Assembly (NCBI GenBank): GCA_021648145.1
Contig: JAKITI010000001.1
Span: forward strand, 1-64,000
DNA length: 64,000 bases
Source: Gammaproteobacteria bacterium
Lineage (GTDB): Bacteria > Pseudomonadota > Gammaproteobacteria > JAADGQ01
Direction of reading: 5' to 3'
The stretch's first letter is position 1. Each line of letters opens with the position of its first letter. The notes beneath the pieces are model-generated. The model made no database searches. It had not been told where the DNA came from and saw only the letters and a list, made by a program, of their open reading frames with translations. Made by a program: the position numbers and the translations under genes. Below, in pieces: positions 7,435 to 16,109 of this stretch.

Positions 7435-7944
7435 TTGCCAGAACAAGCATCAATTGTAATTAATGGGTGGACGATCTTCGCTCACTCATTGTTTCTTGAT
7501 GAAATAGCAACGCTAATCAATAAAGTTGAAAAATTAAAAAGCAAAGATCCCATTAACTATCTCAAAAAAAATGCAACCAAGCGTTTGGCTGCCATTTCCA
7601 AATTAGCCTTTGAAATTATTCCAAAAGACCCAACGTCTCCTGAGTATCGCCAAGGTTCAACGCTTGGAGAAAGTCACAAACACTGGTTTAGAGCTAAATT
7701 CTTTCAGCAATACCGCTTGTTTTTTCGCTTTCATTCCGAGTCAAAAACCATCATTTTTGCTTGGGTAAACGACGAGAAAAACAAAAGATCTTATGGCAGT
7801 AAATCTGATGCTTATCGAGTTTTTGAAAAAATGCTCAATAGTGGCCATCCACCTGATAACTGGGATCAACTGCTTAACGAGGTAAAAGGTGATTTGGATC
7901 GACTTCAAGCGGCTTCTCGACGTTACAGGGACACCAGCGCGTAG
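7435..7944 (+). CDS. yhaV: YhaV-family ribonuclease toxin
   Basis: A 169-residue toxin of the YhaV group (RelE-like fold), a ribosome-dependent ribonuclease inhibited by PrlF. The E. coli pattern is visible throughout: INGWTIFAH at the start, KDPINYLKKNATKRLAAI, the central RAKFFQQYRLFFRFHS, WVNDEKNKRSYG and the ending FEKMLNSGHPPDNW. The start is the unusual codon TTG at 7435, 2 nt after the prlF stop, and is translationally coupled. The protein is about 15 residues longer at its C terminus than E. coli YhaV. It looks intact. Confidence 0.92.
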   Translation: MPEQASIVINGWTIFAHSLFLDEIATLINKVEKLKSKDPINYLKKNATKRLAAISKLAFEIIPKDPTSPEYRQGSTLGESHKHWFRAKFFQQYRLFFRFHSESKTIIFAWVNDEKNKRSYGSKSDAYRVFEKMLNSGHPPDNWDQLLNEVKGDLDRLQAASRRYRDTSA

Positions 7945-8186
7945 GGCAGATAAGCTTGCGCCATCCGCTGTCATGGTAAAATAGAAAGTGATGAAATCAT
8001 TGATTTGTCTGTCGGAGAACGGAGGTTTTTTAGGTGATGTTAGAGTTTGGCGATTCATGCAAAATGTAAAATTATCAGGATAAACGTGCATCGAATATAA
8101 AAGGATCAATGATGACAGATTTTGCCAAGTTGGTATAATCAGGATGCTCAGGATTAATTAACAAATTAGTCTGTTGGGGGACTACT

Positions 8187-8330
8187 ATGCTGGGTACTAC
8201 CAAGACCAGCGATTCTGTCGCGGATAGCCATTCATCACCGATAGTGATTGTGGGATTTGGCGGCGGGTCGTTTCGACAGTCAGGTTACCCCAATGCACAT
8301 GGTTGCATGGTGTATCATGTTGCGCGGTAA
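8187..8330 (+). CDS. Possible small protein of 47 residues, unrecognised
   Basis: An ATG frame of 47 codons preceded by GGGGG (8176-8180), 6 nt before the start, which is a good ribosome site. The product starts MLGTTKTSDS and has a glycine-rich centre (IVIVGFGGGSFRQSG) and the ending HGCMVYHVAR. I recognise no family and see no signal peptide or clear membrane helix. It could be a genuine small protein or the front of a decayed longer gene. The surrounding DNA is gene-poor and no obvious promoter was found. Confidence 0.3.
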   Translation: MLGTTKTSDSVADSHSSPIVIVGFGGGSFRQSGYPNAHGCMVYHVAR

Positions 8331-8358
8331 TGGTGGGCAAGAGATTTTTTCGATGACG

Positions 8359-8376
8359 AGGGTCGATATCGCCCCT
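8359..8376. promoter_or_regulatory. 18-bp near-perfect palindrome, candidate regulator site
   Basis: AGGGTCGATATCGCCCCT is symmetrical except for one mismatched pair and has a perfect CGATATCG core. It lies about 145 bp before the AlbA_2 gene. No T run follows, so it is more like a protein site than a terminator. Confidence 0.35.
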
Positions 8377-8519
8377 ATCTCCTTTTGCAATAGTCGATTA
8401 TCATTAACAGAAAATTGAGTGCTGAAAGCGGCACGTAGAGCAATTCACCCAGATTAAATATTAGAAGTTGATAATGAAATTTAAGCCTTTGATTAATACT
8501 CATAGCGAAAGGGCGTTTT

Positions 8520-9038
8520 ATGCTTAAGTCGGAGCTGTTAGAGATTATTGCTAATGGTGAAAACTCCGGCGTTGAGTTTAAACGTGATGATGTGCCCTCT
8601 GAGCAGATTGCTAAAGAAGTTGTTGCTATGGCTAATCTTAAAGGCGGTATGTTGTTATTGGGCGTGGAAGATGAAGGTTCGATTACAGGTATACAAAGGG
8701 ACAACCTGGAAGAGTGGATAATGGATGGAGTGTTTTCAGCCAAGGTTCATCCGATGCTATTGCCTTTTTATGAAGAGGTGAAGATTGAAGAAGGTATCTG
8801 TGTTGCAGTCATTTCTTTCTCTCAAGGCACAAGCAAACCTTATGTTGTCAGGGGTAAGGGCAGAGAAGATGTCTATGTCAGAATCGGCACTACTTCTCGG
8901 TTAGCGAGCCGCGAACAACAAGCCAGACTATTTGAAAGTGGTGGCATTTTGCATACAGAGCTATTGCCTGTCGCAGGTAGCTCTTATGCATCAGAGGATT
9001 ATTTAAAAACCACTCTGTATAGAAAGCCAATGGAGTAA
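8520..9038 (+). CDS. AlbA_2 / Schlafen-like domain protein, probably truncated
   Basis: A 172-residue protein with the AlbA_2 (Schlafen-like, older name divergent AAA-4) domain. Visible features are the opening GENSGVEFKRDDVPSEQIAKEVVAMAN, GGMLLLGVEDEG and YVRIGTTSRLASREQQARLFE. Full-length members usually run to about 400-500 residues, with a second domain and a winged helix after the stretch GGILHTELLPVAGSSY. Here the reading frame ends about 20 residues past that point, so the protein is either a short form or a C-terminally truncated remnant. The family includes regulators and nucleases linked to mobile and defence DNA. The role here is unknown. Confidence 0.75.
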   Translation: MLKSELLEIIANGENSGVEFKRDDVPSEQIAKEVVAMANLKGGMLLLGVEDEGSITGIQRDNLEEWIMDGVFSAKVHPMLLPFYEEVKIEEGICVAVISFSQGTSKPYVVRGKGREDVYVRIGTTSRLASREQQARLFESGGILHTELLPVAGSSYASEDYLKTTLYRKPME

Positions 9039-9101
9039 GGAGCTTCAGGGCTTGTCTGTTTTTTTAGTTGGGTAGTTGTGTTAATAATCAGGAAAAATTC
9101 T

Positions 9102-9980
9102 ATGAAAGATCAATATTTAAAAATCTTCAAATTACTGTTATGTTTTTTCATAATTTCGTTGGCAACAAGCTGTGCATCACTGAATGCTGTTAAAGATGCG
9201 GCTGGGATTAAAAACCCGAGTGTGACTTTAGGAGGCATGAAAATCACAGACTTGACGATGGAAAATGCAGGTTTGGCATTGACGTTAAATGTTGATAACC
9301 CAAACCCCATTCCAATTAATCTGGCAGGGTTTGATTATGCGTTGCTTTTTGATGGCAAGCAGCTATTGGCAGGTGAAAAACGGGATCAATTCAAAATTGA
9401 TGCGCAAGGTGTCAGTACCGTCACAGTACCTATTTCACTCAATTTCGCTGACCTTAAAAAGCTCTATCAAGGTGTGCTGAATCAAGATACGTTGAATTAT
9501 GAGTTGCAAACAACAGCGCTTGTTGATTTGCCTGTGATCGGTGTTAAAAAGTTTCCATCGACTCAAAAAGGTGAGTTTCCTGTGCCTAAAATTCCTGAAG
9601 TCTCTTTGGGTGGAATTAATGTTAAAAAAATGGGGTTGAGTGGTGCTGAGGTTGTTATTAACGCCAATATTAAAAACCCAAACTCTTTTGGTATTGATGT
9701 GAGTCAGTTGGCTTATAATCTTTCAATTAATGGCTCACAGTGGGCTGAAAGTGCGCTGGAGGAGACCATTAAATTGGCTGAAAAAGGTGAAACTCAAATT
9801 AACATTCCTTTGAAATTAAATTTTCTAGAGATGGGCAGCGCACTTTACAGTGCCTTGATGAAGGGCGAAGGTTTGAATTATCAGTTCACGGGTGATATGA
9901 ATCTGGATACAGCACTGCCGATGCTGAAAAATGTAAAAGTACCTTTCGATAAAAGTGGCGTTGTAGGTGTGCAGCGCTAG
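9102..9980 (+). CDS. LEA type 2 (WHy-domain) lipoprotein
   Basis: A 292-residue predicted lipoprotein. The N terminus (KDQYLKIFKLLLCFFIISLATSCASL) is a signal peptide with cysteine in a lipobox-like LATSC. Two tandem LEA14/WHy domains follow, each with the conserved asparagine-proline turn: VDNPNPIPINL in the first and IKNPNSFGIDV in the second. Such proteins are linked to desiccation and stress tolerance; an envelope location is inferred from the lipobox. The ATG at 9102 has AGGA upstream and places the signal peptide at the N terminus; a GTG at 9078 is in frame but less likely. The gene overlaps mnmC by 14 nt, so the two are probably co-transcribed. Confidence 0.85.
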   Translation: MKDQYLKIFKLLLCFFIISLATSCASLNAVKDAAGIKNPSVTLGGMKITDLTMENAGLALTLNVDNPNPIPINLAGFDYALLFDGKQLLAGEKRDQFKIDAQGVSTVTVPISLNFADLKKLYQGVLNQDTLNYELQTTALVDLPVIGVKKFPSTQKGEFPVPKIPEVSLGGINVKKMGLSGAEVVINANIKNPNSFGIDVSQLAYNLSINGSQWAESALEETIKLAEKGETQINIPLKLNFLEMGSALYSALMKGEGLNYQFTGDMNLDTALPMLKNVKVPFDKSGVVGVQR

Positions 9981-11931
9981 AAATTTTTCTGTTACACCTG
10001 CGAAGATCAGTTGGCGAGACGGAGCGCCTTATAGTGATTCATTTGGTGACATCTACTTTTCCAGTGAAAGTGGGCTTGATGAAACTGATTATGTTTTTCT
10101 AAAGCATAATCAGTTACCCGATCGTTGGTTAGACTCTACAGCTTTTACTATTGCTGAAACAGGCTTTGGTACGGGTCTGAATTTTCTTGTGGCTTTAAAG
10201 CGTTGGCATGAAACTGCACCACCCAATGCACACCTGAATTTCATTTCAGTTGAAAAATTTCCGTTACTTAAATCTGATTTGCAACAAGTACTCTGTTTAT
10301 GGCCTGAATTAGCGCGATATTCTGAGTTGTTGTTGAATGCTTATCCTGAGCTTGTTTCTGGTTATCATCGTTTGGAATTTTTGCAGGGGCGTGTCACGCT
10401 GACTTTGATGTTAGGTGATGCCGTTGATATGTATCAAAATCTGGAAGCAAAGGTGGATGCCTGGTTTCTGGATGGTTTTGCGCCGAGTAAAAACGATGGT
10501 ATGTGGTCGTATGAATTATTTGAGCAGATTGCTCGATTAAGTTATGCAGAAGCTACTTTTAGTACATTTACAGCCGTCGGTGCGGTGAGGCGGGGTTTAA
10601 TCGAATCAGGTTTTGAAGTTTCCAAAGTCACCGGTTTTGGGCGTAAACGAGAGATGCTGTGTGGGATTTTTGTTGGTAAAGCTAATCGTAGCGATCAAAC
10701 GCCTTGGTTTGCGCTTCCTGATAAAATCAATGAGCACTCTCGATCCGTCGCGGTGATTGGAGCAGGGCTTGCGGGAGTAACAACAGCTCATGCACTGGCT
10801 CGAAGGGGTTGGGCTGTCACATTGATTGAGCGCCACTCCGATGTGGCTCAAGAGGCATCGGGAAATCTGTTGGGTGTCGTGATGCCTCGCTTGGGTGTCA
10901 CTGCTGATTCCGCAAGTCACCTCTATTTAACTGCTTTTTTGTATGCAGTTCGATGGCTTTCAGAGTTGAAGTGCCAGTATTCAGAGTTGGTTTGGAACGA
11001 TTCTGGTGTATTGCAGCTATTCGATTCAAAAAAAGCTCGGCGTTTTTCTGAGTTAAATTTACCGCATTCACTGCTTCAAATTGTAAGTTCAGAGCAAGCG
11101 AGTGACTTGTGTGGGCTATCTGTCCAATCAGGAGGTCTGTTTTATCCACTCGGTGGGAGTCTAAACCCAGCAGGGTTATGTCGTATTTTGGTGAATTTAG
11201 AACCAGAGTTAATTCAGCGCTGCTTTCATAAAACGGCCATTACGATTGAACAAAATAATGAAATATGGTCTGTTCGGGACGAATTAGGTGAAGTTATAGC
11301 TGAGGCTCCAGTTGTTGTGTTGGCCAATGGTTATGAGGTGACTCATTTAAAGCAAGGTGCTGGGTTGCCAGTATCAAGGGTGCGAGGTCAGTTAACTTAT
11401 TTGCCTGAAAACTCTGTGAGTGCCGCTCTGAATATGCCAGTCTGTTATGACGGCTATATTACGCCTGCATACAAAAAATATCATGTGGTGGGGGCGAGCT
11501 ATCATCGTTCAGATCAATCCAAAGCCCTGAAAAAATCAGAGAGCAATCAAATGTTGAGTGCACTATATAGCCAATTGCCTGCTGTTCAGTCTGATGATGT
11601 TTTGTTAGATGTTGGGCGTGTTGCGTTCAGGGCAACCAGTCAGGATCATTTACCGCTTGTCGGACCTTTGGCGGATGAAAGCTGGTTTAGAACGCATTAT
11701 GAAGGCCTGAGGCATGGCAGGCGGCCTGATACCTATGCGCTTGCAAAATATCAGTCTGGATTGTTCGTTAATGTCGCTCACGGTTCCCGTGGTCTGGTTT
11801 CATGTGCATTAAGTTCTGAAATTATTGCAGCTTACCTTGAGGGTGAGCCGCAACCAATTTCACGCGACTTGCTTAACTGTCTGCACCCTGCTCGTTTTTT
11901 GGTAAATCAACTGAAGCAGGGAGGTGGATAG
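9967..11931 (+). CDS. mnmC: Bifunctional tRNA wobble-uridine modification enzyme MnmC
   Basis: A 654-residue bifunctional enzyme finishing 5-methylaminomethyl-(2-thio)uridine at tRNA position 34. The N-terminal methyltransferase half (MnmD/DUF752, about 1-235) has [30 protein letters not shown] for SAM binding and [17 protein letters not shown]. The C-terminal oxidoreductase half (about 255-654) starts with the FAD-binding [21 protein letters not shown] and includes [18 protein letters not shown]. The length is close to E. coli MnmC (668). The GTG at 9967 is taken as the start because the conserved sequence begins soon after and no better codon exists; this makes a 14-nt overlap with the lipoprotein gene. 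The 3' end overlaps the convergent mscS gene. Confidence 0.95.
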   Translation: MCSARNFSVTPAKISWRDGAPYSDSFGDIYFSSESGLDETDYVFLKHNQLPDRWLDSTAFTIAETGFGTGLNFLVALKRWHETAPPNAHLNFISVEKFPLLKSDLQQVLCLWPELARYSELLLNAYPELVSGYHRLEFLQGRVTLTLMLGDAVDMYQNLEAKVDAWFLDGFAPSKNDGMWSYELFEQIARLSYAEATFSTFTAVGAVRRGLIESGFEVSKVTGFGRKREMLCGIFVGKANRSDQTPWFALPDKINEHSRSVAVIGAGLAGVTTAHALARRGWAVTLIERHSDVAQEASGNLLGVVMPRLGVTADSASHLYLTAFLYAVRWLSELKCQYSELVWNDSGVLQLFDSKKARRFSELNLPHSLLQIVSSEQASDLCGLSVQSGGLFYPLGGSLNPAGLCRILVNLEPELIQRCFHKTAITIEQNNEIWSVRDELGEVIAEAPVVVLANGYEVTHLKQGAGLPVSRVRGQLTYLPENSVSAALNMPVCYDGYITPAYKKYHVVGASYHRSDQSKALKKSESNQMLSALYSQLPAVQSDDVLLDVGRVAFRATSQDHLPLVGPLADESWFRTHYEGLRHGRRPDTYALAKYQSGLFVNVAHGSRGLVSCALSSEIIAAYLEGEPQPISRDLLNCLHPARFLVNQLKQGGG

Positions 11932-12988
11932 TGGTGGTGGGGAATGCAATTTCACCGCCATGGCTTTCGATAATATCGCAAATTTTTAACAGTACATCCT
12001 GTTTGATTTCATGAAATTTTATCCAATCTGTTGTGCGTGTAAAAGTGTAGATGAAAAAATCTAGGGACGACGGGGCAAAACTGTTGAAATTAACAATAAG
12101 AGTTTGTTTTTGGTCAATTTCAGGGTGGTTTTTTAGCATCTCTTTGACTGCACTAATAATGCTATTCATTTTGTTTGCATCTGCGTAACGGATGCCTATT
12201 GTCTCTTTTATACGGCGATTTGTCATGCGGGATGGGTTTTCAACAGAAACTGTCGAAAAGACACTGTTTGGAATATATAAAGGGCGTTTATCAAAAGTAC
12301 GAATGCGTGTTAATCGCCAGCCAATTTCTTCAACGGTACCTTCTATTTCTCTGTCAGGAGAGCGAATCCAGTCACCCACGGTAAAGGGTCGATCCAGATA
12401 AATCATGACACCACCAAAGAAGTTGGCCAATAAATCTTTGGCAGCAAAACCAATGGCGATGCCTCCAACGCCACCAAAAGCCAAAAGGCCTGAAATACTA
12501 AACCCCAACGTTTGTAACGTAATAAGTAAGCCTGTGATAATAATGGAAATTTTAAGTAATTTGCTGATTGCATCGGCTGTTGTATGGTCAATAGGTTTAG
12601 CACTATTTTTGCGCGATGCGATAAGGTTTTTTTGAGTACAGTTAACAAGTCGTAATGCAAACCATATGATGGCAAAAATAACACCGATAGCACGGATTGT
12701 GCTTACAATGTCAAAAATTGCAGCTTCCGAATTTTGGCCTGTGATATCAGCGGCTAATGTGATGCCTACCACCCAAATAAGCAGTGATAACGGCTTGCGA
12801 ATGGCCTCAATCAAAGCTTCGTCCCAAAGAGTGGCTGTTTTGAGGAGGCGTTTATGCAGGCGTTTTAAAACTCTCTTTTGAATAAAATCTATAAGTAGGG
12901 TGATGAATATGACTGCAAAAATTTGTGTCACCCATATACTGTCACTGCCCAAAAATTCTATGTTTGAAAATAAATCATTAATACTCAT
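11873..12988 (-). CDS. MscS-family mechanosensitive channel
   Basis: A 371-residue inner-membrane protein of the small-conductance mechanosensitive channel family. Several hydrophobic segments (about 20-40, 65-85, 100-120, 145-165) lead to the pore-lining helix [22 protein letters not shown] and the beta domain [32 protein letters not shown]. The cytoplasmic vestibule domain follows ([13 protein letters not shown]...). Channels of this class open on membrane tension and release solutes during osmotic downshock; the specific stimulus here is unknown. The last 59 bp overlap the end of mnmC on the opposite strand, and the gene diverges from tpiA across a 195-bp gap. Confidence 0.92.
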   Translation of the reverse strand: MSINDLFSNIEFLGSDSIWVTQIFAVIFITLLIDFIQKRVLKRLHKRLLKTATLWDEALIEAIRKPLSLLIWVVGITLAADITGQNSEAAIFDIVSTIRAIGVIFAIIWFALRLVNCTQKNLIASRKNSAKPIDHTTADAISKLLKISIIITGLLITLQTLGFSISGLLAFGGVGGIAIGFAAKDLLANFFGGVMIYLDRPFTVGDWIRSPDREIEGTVEEIGWRLTRIRTFDKRPLYIPNSVFSTVSVENPSRMTNRRIKETIGIRYADANKMNSIISAVKEMLKNHPEIDQKQTLIVNFNSFAPSSLDFFIYTFTRTTDWIKFHEIKQDVLLKICDIIESHGGEIAFPTTTIHLPASVDLPKNEQGADS

Positions 12989-13183
12989 GAGGCGTTCCCA
13001 GTGAATGCTCTTAAATCTTTTAGAGTCGTTATTGTAACTTGAGTTGAAAGTTATTAATAACGTAATAAATAGTAAGGGAATGCGGTTTTAGATGATTTTA
13101 AAGAAGTTATTGATTTATTATTTTTCAACCGTTAAGCTTCCGTTCAGATTTTGAAGAACTACTTAAATTAGGAATTGCTGATT

Positions 13184-13939
13184 ATGCGCCAACCGCTGGT
13201 TGCTGGTAACTGGAAGATGAACGGTTCCAAGGAAAGTATTTTGTCGCTGCTTAGCGGTTTGAAGGCTGGCTTGAATTCAGGTGTTGATGCTGAGGTTGTT
13301 GTGTGTCCGCCATCCATCTATATTTCAGATGTAAAAGCGCAGTTAGAGTCTTCAAATCTTGTGTTGGGTGGTCAAAATTTATGTGGTCATGCTGAACAAG
13401 GTGCATTTACGGGTGAAATAGCGGCGAGTATGCTGTTAGAGTATGGCTGTAAATATGTCATTGTTGGTCACTCTGAGCGCCGTGCACTTTATGGTGAAAC
13501 TGATGCGCTGGTCGCACAAAAATTTAAGACTGCATATGATTCTGGCTTAAAACCGATTTTGTGTGTTGGTGAATTGCTTGAAGAGCGTGAGTCGGGTCAA
13601 ACTGAGGTTGTCGTTGCTCGCCAATTGGATGCGATTTTGAATATGGAAGGTGGTGTGGCAGCATTAGCGGATTCCGTGATTGCCTATGAGCCTGTTTGGG
13701 CGATTGGTACGGGGAAAACAGCATCGCCTGAACAAGCTCAGGATGTTCATGCTTTTATACGTCAGCGTGTTGCCAATAAAGATGCAGGTGTAGCAGAAAA
13801 AACACGAATCCTTTACGGAGGAAGTGTTAAAGCTGGAAATGCTGCTGAGTTGTTTTCCAAGTCAGATATTGACGGTGGTTTAGTGGGAGGCGCTTCACTG
13901 GTTGTTGATGAGTTCTTAGGTATTTGTCGTGCATCATAA
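13184..13939 (+). CDS. tpiA: Triosephosphate isomerase
   Basis: A 251-residue glycolytic enzyme that interconverts dihydroxyacetone phosphate and glyceraldehyde 3-phosphate in the cytoplasm. The catalytic elements are present: the N-terminal NWKMNG (Asn and Lys), VGHSERR (catalytic His), AYEPVWAIGTGK (catalytic Glu and loop 6) and YGGSVKAGNA for phosphate binding. The ATG at 13184 follows AGGA at a good distance; an in-frame TTG at 13175 is less likely. secG starts 39 nt downstream, so tpiA-secG is probably one transcript, an arrangement common in proteobacteria. Confidence 0.98.
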   Translation: MRQPLVAGNWKMNGSKESILSLLSGLKAGLNSGVDAEVVVCPPSIYISDVKAQLESSNLVLGGQNLCGHAEQGAFTGEIAASMLLEYGCKYVIVGHSERRALYGETDALVAQKFKTAYDSGLKPILCVGELLEERESGQTEVVVARQLDAILNMEGGVAALADSVIAYEPVWAIGTGKTASPEQAQDVHAFIRQRVANKDAGVAEKTRILYGGSVKAGNAAELFSKSDIDGGLVGGASLVVDEFLGICRAS

Positions 13940-13978
13940 AGATGATGCTGTTTTGTTTGTTGTAAGTAAGGTTTATTG

Positions 13979-14344
13979 ATGCATACTGCACTATTGGTTT
14001 TTCATACATTATTAGCAATAAGTTTGATTGTGATGGTTTTAATCCAGCACGGTAAAGGGGCTGATATGGGGGCTTCTTTTGGTGCAGGTGCTTCGCAAAC
14101 GGTATTTGGTAGTCAAGGGGCTGGCTCATTTTTAACAAGAGTTACAGCAATAATGGGTGCGACATTTTTTATTACCAGTTTGACGCTTGCTTATTTCAGT
14201 CATCAAGGAATGAAGCAGAGTAGTGTGACTGACTCTTTAAATATCGAAGCGCCAGCTGCAATAATAGATAAACCAGATCTTGGGATGAATGTTGAGTCAT
14301 TGCCTGGCTCAGGTGATGTGCCTGCTATCGCGGAAGAAAAATAA
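13979..14344 (+). CDS. secG: Preprotein translocase subunit SecG
   Basis: A 121-residue small subunit of the SecYEG translocon. It has two membrane helices (about 4-24 and 54-74) joined by the conserved HGKGADMGASFGAGASQTVFGSQG loop segment, then a hydrophilic tail ending PAIAEEK. The ATG at 13979 is preferred; a TTG immediately before it is also in frame. The tRNA-Leu(GAG) gene follows after 28 nt, as in E. coli where secG is followed by leuU, which suggests co-transcription and processing. Confidence 0.95.
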   Translation: MHTALLVFHTLLAISLIVMVLIQHGKGADMGASFGAGASQTVFGSQGAGSFLTRVTAIMGATFFITSLTLAYFSHQGMKQSSVTDSLNIEAPAAIIDKPDLGMNVESLPGSGDVPAIAEEK

Positions 14345-14372
14345 CCTCAATAATATGTGTTGTTGAACTATT

Positions 14373-14457
14373 GCCGACGTGGTGAAATTGGTAGACACGC
14401 CATCTTGAGGGGGTGGTAGCGAGAGCTGTGCCGGTTCGACTCCGGCCGTCGGCACCA
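14373..14457 (+). tRNA. tRNA-Leu (anticodon GAG)
   Basis: An 85-nt class II tRNA. The acceptor arms GCCGACG and CGTCGGC pair, followed by an encoded ACCA. The D-arm region GGTGAAATTGGTAGACACGC is typical of tRNA-Leu. The anticodon stem CCATC/GGTGG encloses the loop TTGAGGG with anticodon GAG. A long variable arm precedes the T arm CCGGTTCGACTCCGG. Its position after secG matches leuU in E. coli. Confidence 0.97.
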
Positions 14458-14656
14458 TAAGTTAAGTTATAAAATTATAATAATGTTTTTTTGTTCTGTT
14501 GGTGTGCATGCTTGGAGAGAGTTGGAGTGCAGCCTGCATTCATATTTATAAGCGATAATAACCAGATTGGTTTTTGTAAAGATTTATATTTTCTGCTAGG
14601 TACAGCGGGAAATTTACTTTAACCATCGTCGGATTTTTGGGGGATAGTAGCTGGAT

Positions 14657-15013
14657 ATGTTGGAAAATTACCTGCCTGTTTTACTTTTTATTGTGTTGGG
14701 TGTGGTGTTTGGATTAGGCCCCTTGATTATGGGGTTTATGCTGGGGCCAAATAAACCTGATAGTGAAAAACTTTCTATTTATGAGTGCGGATTCGAGCCT
14801 TTCGAAGATTCCCGTATGAAATTCGACATTCGTTATTATCTGGTCGCAATTCTCTTTATTCTCTTTGATCTTGAAATTACTTTTCTGTTCCCCTGGGCGG
14901 CTGTTTTGCAAGATATTGGCTGGTTTGGCTTTTGGGCAATGGTGATGTTTTTAACCCTCCTTGTTATTGGTTTTATTTATGAGTGGAAAAAAGGGGCGCT
15001 AGAGTGGGAATAG
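14657..15013 (+). CDS. nuoA: NADH-quinone oxidoreductase subunit A
   Basis: A 118-residue membrane subunit of respiratory complex I, first gene of a complete 14-gene nuo operon. It has three membrane helices (about 5-27, 62-82, 88-110) and the conserved [32 protein letters not shown] loop segment, which contributes to the quinone/proton connection. nuoB starts inside its last codons. No clear promoter was found in the roughly 200 bp between tRNA-Leu and this gene, which is AT-rich. Confidence 0.97.
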   Translation: MLENYLPVLLFIVLGVVFGLGPLIMGFMLGPNKPDSEKLSIYECGFEPFEDSRMKFDIRYYLVAILFILFDLEITFLFPWAAVLQDIGWFGFWAMVMFLTLLVIGFIYEWKKGALEWE

Positions 15014-15480
15014 AAGGCATTCTGAAAGAGAGTGTTGTCACAACAAGTGCTGATGCTTTAATTAACTGGGCACGCACGGGGTCGTTGTGGCCTATGACTT
15101 TTGGTTTGGCATGTTGTGCTGTTGAAATGATGCAAGCGGGTGCTTCTCGTTATGATTTAGATCGTTTTGGCGTTGTTTTTCGGCCGAGTCCTCGTCAGTC
15201 TGATGTGATGATTGTTGCGGGTACGCTGGTTAATAAAATGGCGCCTGCGTTAAGAAAAGTGTATGACCAAATGGCTGAGCCACGTTGGGTGATTTCTATG
15301 GGATCATGCGCTAATGGTGGTGGTTATTACCATTACTCATATGCCGTTGTCCGAGGCTGTGATCGAATTGTACCTGTAGATATTTATATTCCAGGCTGTC
15401 CACCAACAGCGGAAGCGCTTTTATATGGCATTATTCAGTTACAAAATAAAATTAAACGAACCAACACAATAGCTCGTTAA
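15004..15480 (+). CDS. nuoB: NADH-quinone oxidoreductase subunit B
   Basis: A 158-residue peripheral-arm subunit carrying the last iron-sulfur cluster, N2, that reduces quinone. The cluster ligands are present: the tandem cysteines of [16 protein letters not shown] and PGCPPTAEA. The GTG at 15004 gives the usual family start (GIEGILKES) and follows GGGG by 7 nt; the upstream in-frame GTG at 14983 only adds residues read from within nuoA. It overlaps the nuoA end by 10 nt. Confidence 0.96.
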   Translation: MGIEGILKESVVTTSADALINWARTGSLWPMTFGLACCAVEMMQAGASRYDLDRFGVVFRPSPRQSDVMIVAGTLVNKMAPALRKVYDQMAEPRWVISMGSCANGGGYYHYSYAVVRGCDRIVPVDIYIPGCPPTAEALLYGIIQLQNKIKRTNTIAR

Positions 15481-15486
15481 GAATCT

Positions 15487-16107
15487 ATGGAAAATTCAAA
15501 GCAAACACTTGTTGAACGCCTGCAGCTACGTTTCGGAGATACGTTGCTATGGAGTCAGTATGCGATGGGCGAGGTCACTATTGAGATCGCTCCGAATGAG
15601 CTTGTTGATGTATGCCAAAGTCTTCGTGATGAACCTGACTTTGAATTTGATATGCTAATTGATCTTTGCGGGGTTGATTATTCTGAATATAAAAATGGGC
15701 AAGCGAATCGTTTTACATCGAAAGGTGGACGCTTTGCTGTGGTTTATCACTTGCTCTCTGTAAAGAATAACCAGCGACTTCGAGTGCGAACTTTTGTTGA
15801 TGAAGAGACGTTAAGAGTTGCGTCCGTTGTTGAACTTTGGAGCTCTGCAAACTGGTTTGAACGGGAAGCATTCGATCTGTTCGGAATTCTGTTTGAAGGG
15901 CATCCAGATTTAAGGCGACTATTGACTGATTATGGTTTTATTGGTCACCCATTTCGTAAAGATTTTCCATTAGAAGGTTATGTGGAAATGCGTTATGACT
16001 CAGATAAAAAACGTGTTGTTTATGAGCCGGTAAGTATTGAGCCTCGGATTAATGCGCCACGTGTCATTAGAAATGATCATCGCTTTGCAGCAAAAGGGAG
16101 CGCTTGA
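15487..16107 (+). CDS. nuoC: NADH-quinone oxidoreductase subunit C
   Basis: A 206-residue 30-kDa subunit of the complex I peripheral arm, separate from NuoD rather than fused as in enterobacteria. The family signature [41 protein letters not shown] is visible near the C-terminal third. It supports assembly of the B-C-D module and has no cofactor of its own. It starts 6 nt after nuoB and ends 2 nt before the nuoD ATG. Confidence 0.97.
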   Translation: MENSKQTLVERLQLRFGDTLLWSQYAMGEVTIEIAPNELVDVCQSLRDEPDFEFDMLIDLCGVDYSEYKNGQANRFTSKGGRFAVVYHLLSVKNNQRLRVRTFVDEETLRVASVVELWSSANWFEREAFDLFGILFEGHPDLRRLLTDYGFIGHPFRKDFPLEGYVEMRYDSDKKRVVYEPVSIEPRINAPRVIRNDHRFAAKGSA

Positions 16108-16109
16108 TT

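Larger units (their letters stand above)
7945..8519. other. Gene-poor stretch after prlF-yhaV
   Basis: About 575 bp without a recognisable gene. Just after yhaV lies GTAGGGCAGATAAGC...GCGCCATCCGC (about 7942-7970), which resembles the short GTAGGG..GATAAGCG..GCGCATCC repeats scattered in many gammaproteobacterial genomes. Further on are a 47-codon frame with a good ribosome site (8187-8330) and an 18-bp near-palindrome (8359-8376). The remainder shows nothing I can identify. Confidence 0.5.

Noticed and set aside
1-9040. Prophage, integrase, insertion sequence or CRISPR array in the accessory region
   Set aside because: No integrase, transposase, terminal inverted repeats or spaced repeat series were found. 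The only repeats are in hsdS and the prlF promoter copies.
14458-14490. AT-rich stem followed by seven T after tRNA-Leu, possible terminator
   Set aside because: The stem (TTATAA pairing) is too weak and could be ordinary AT-rich DNA.
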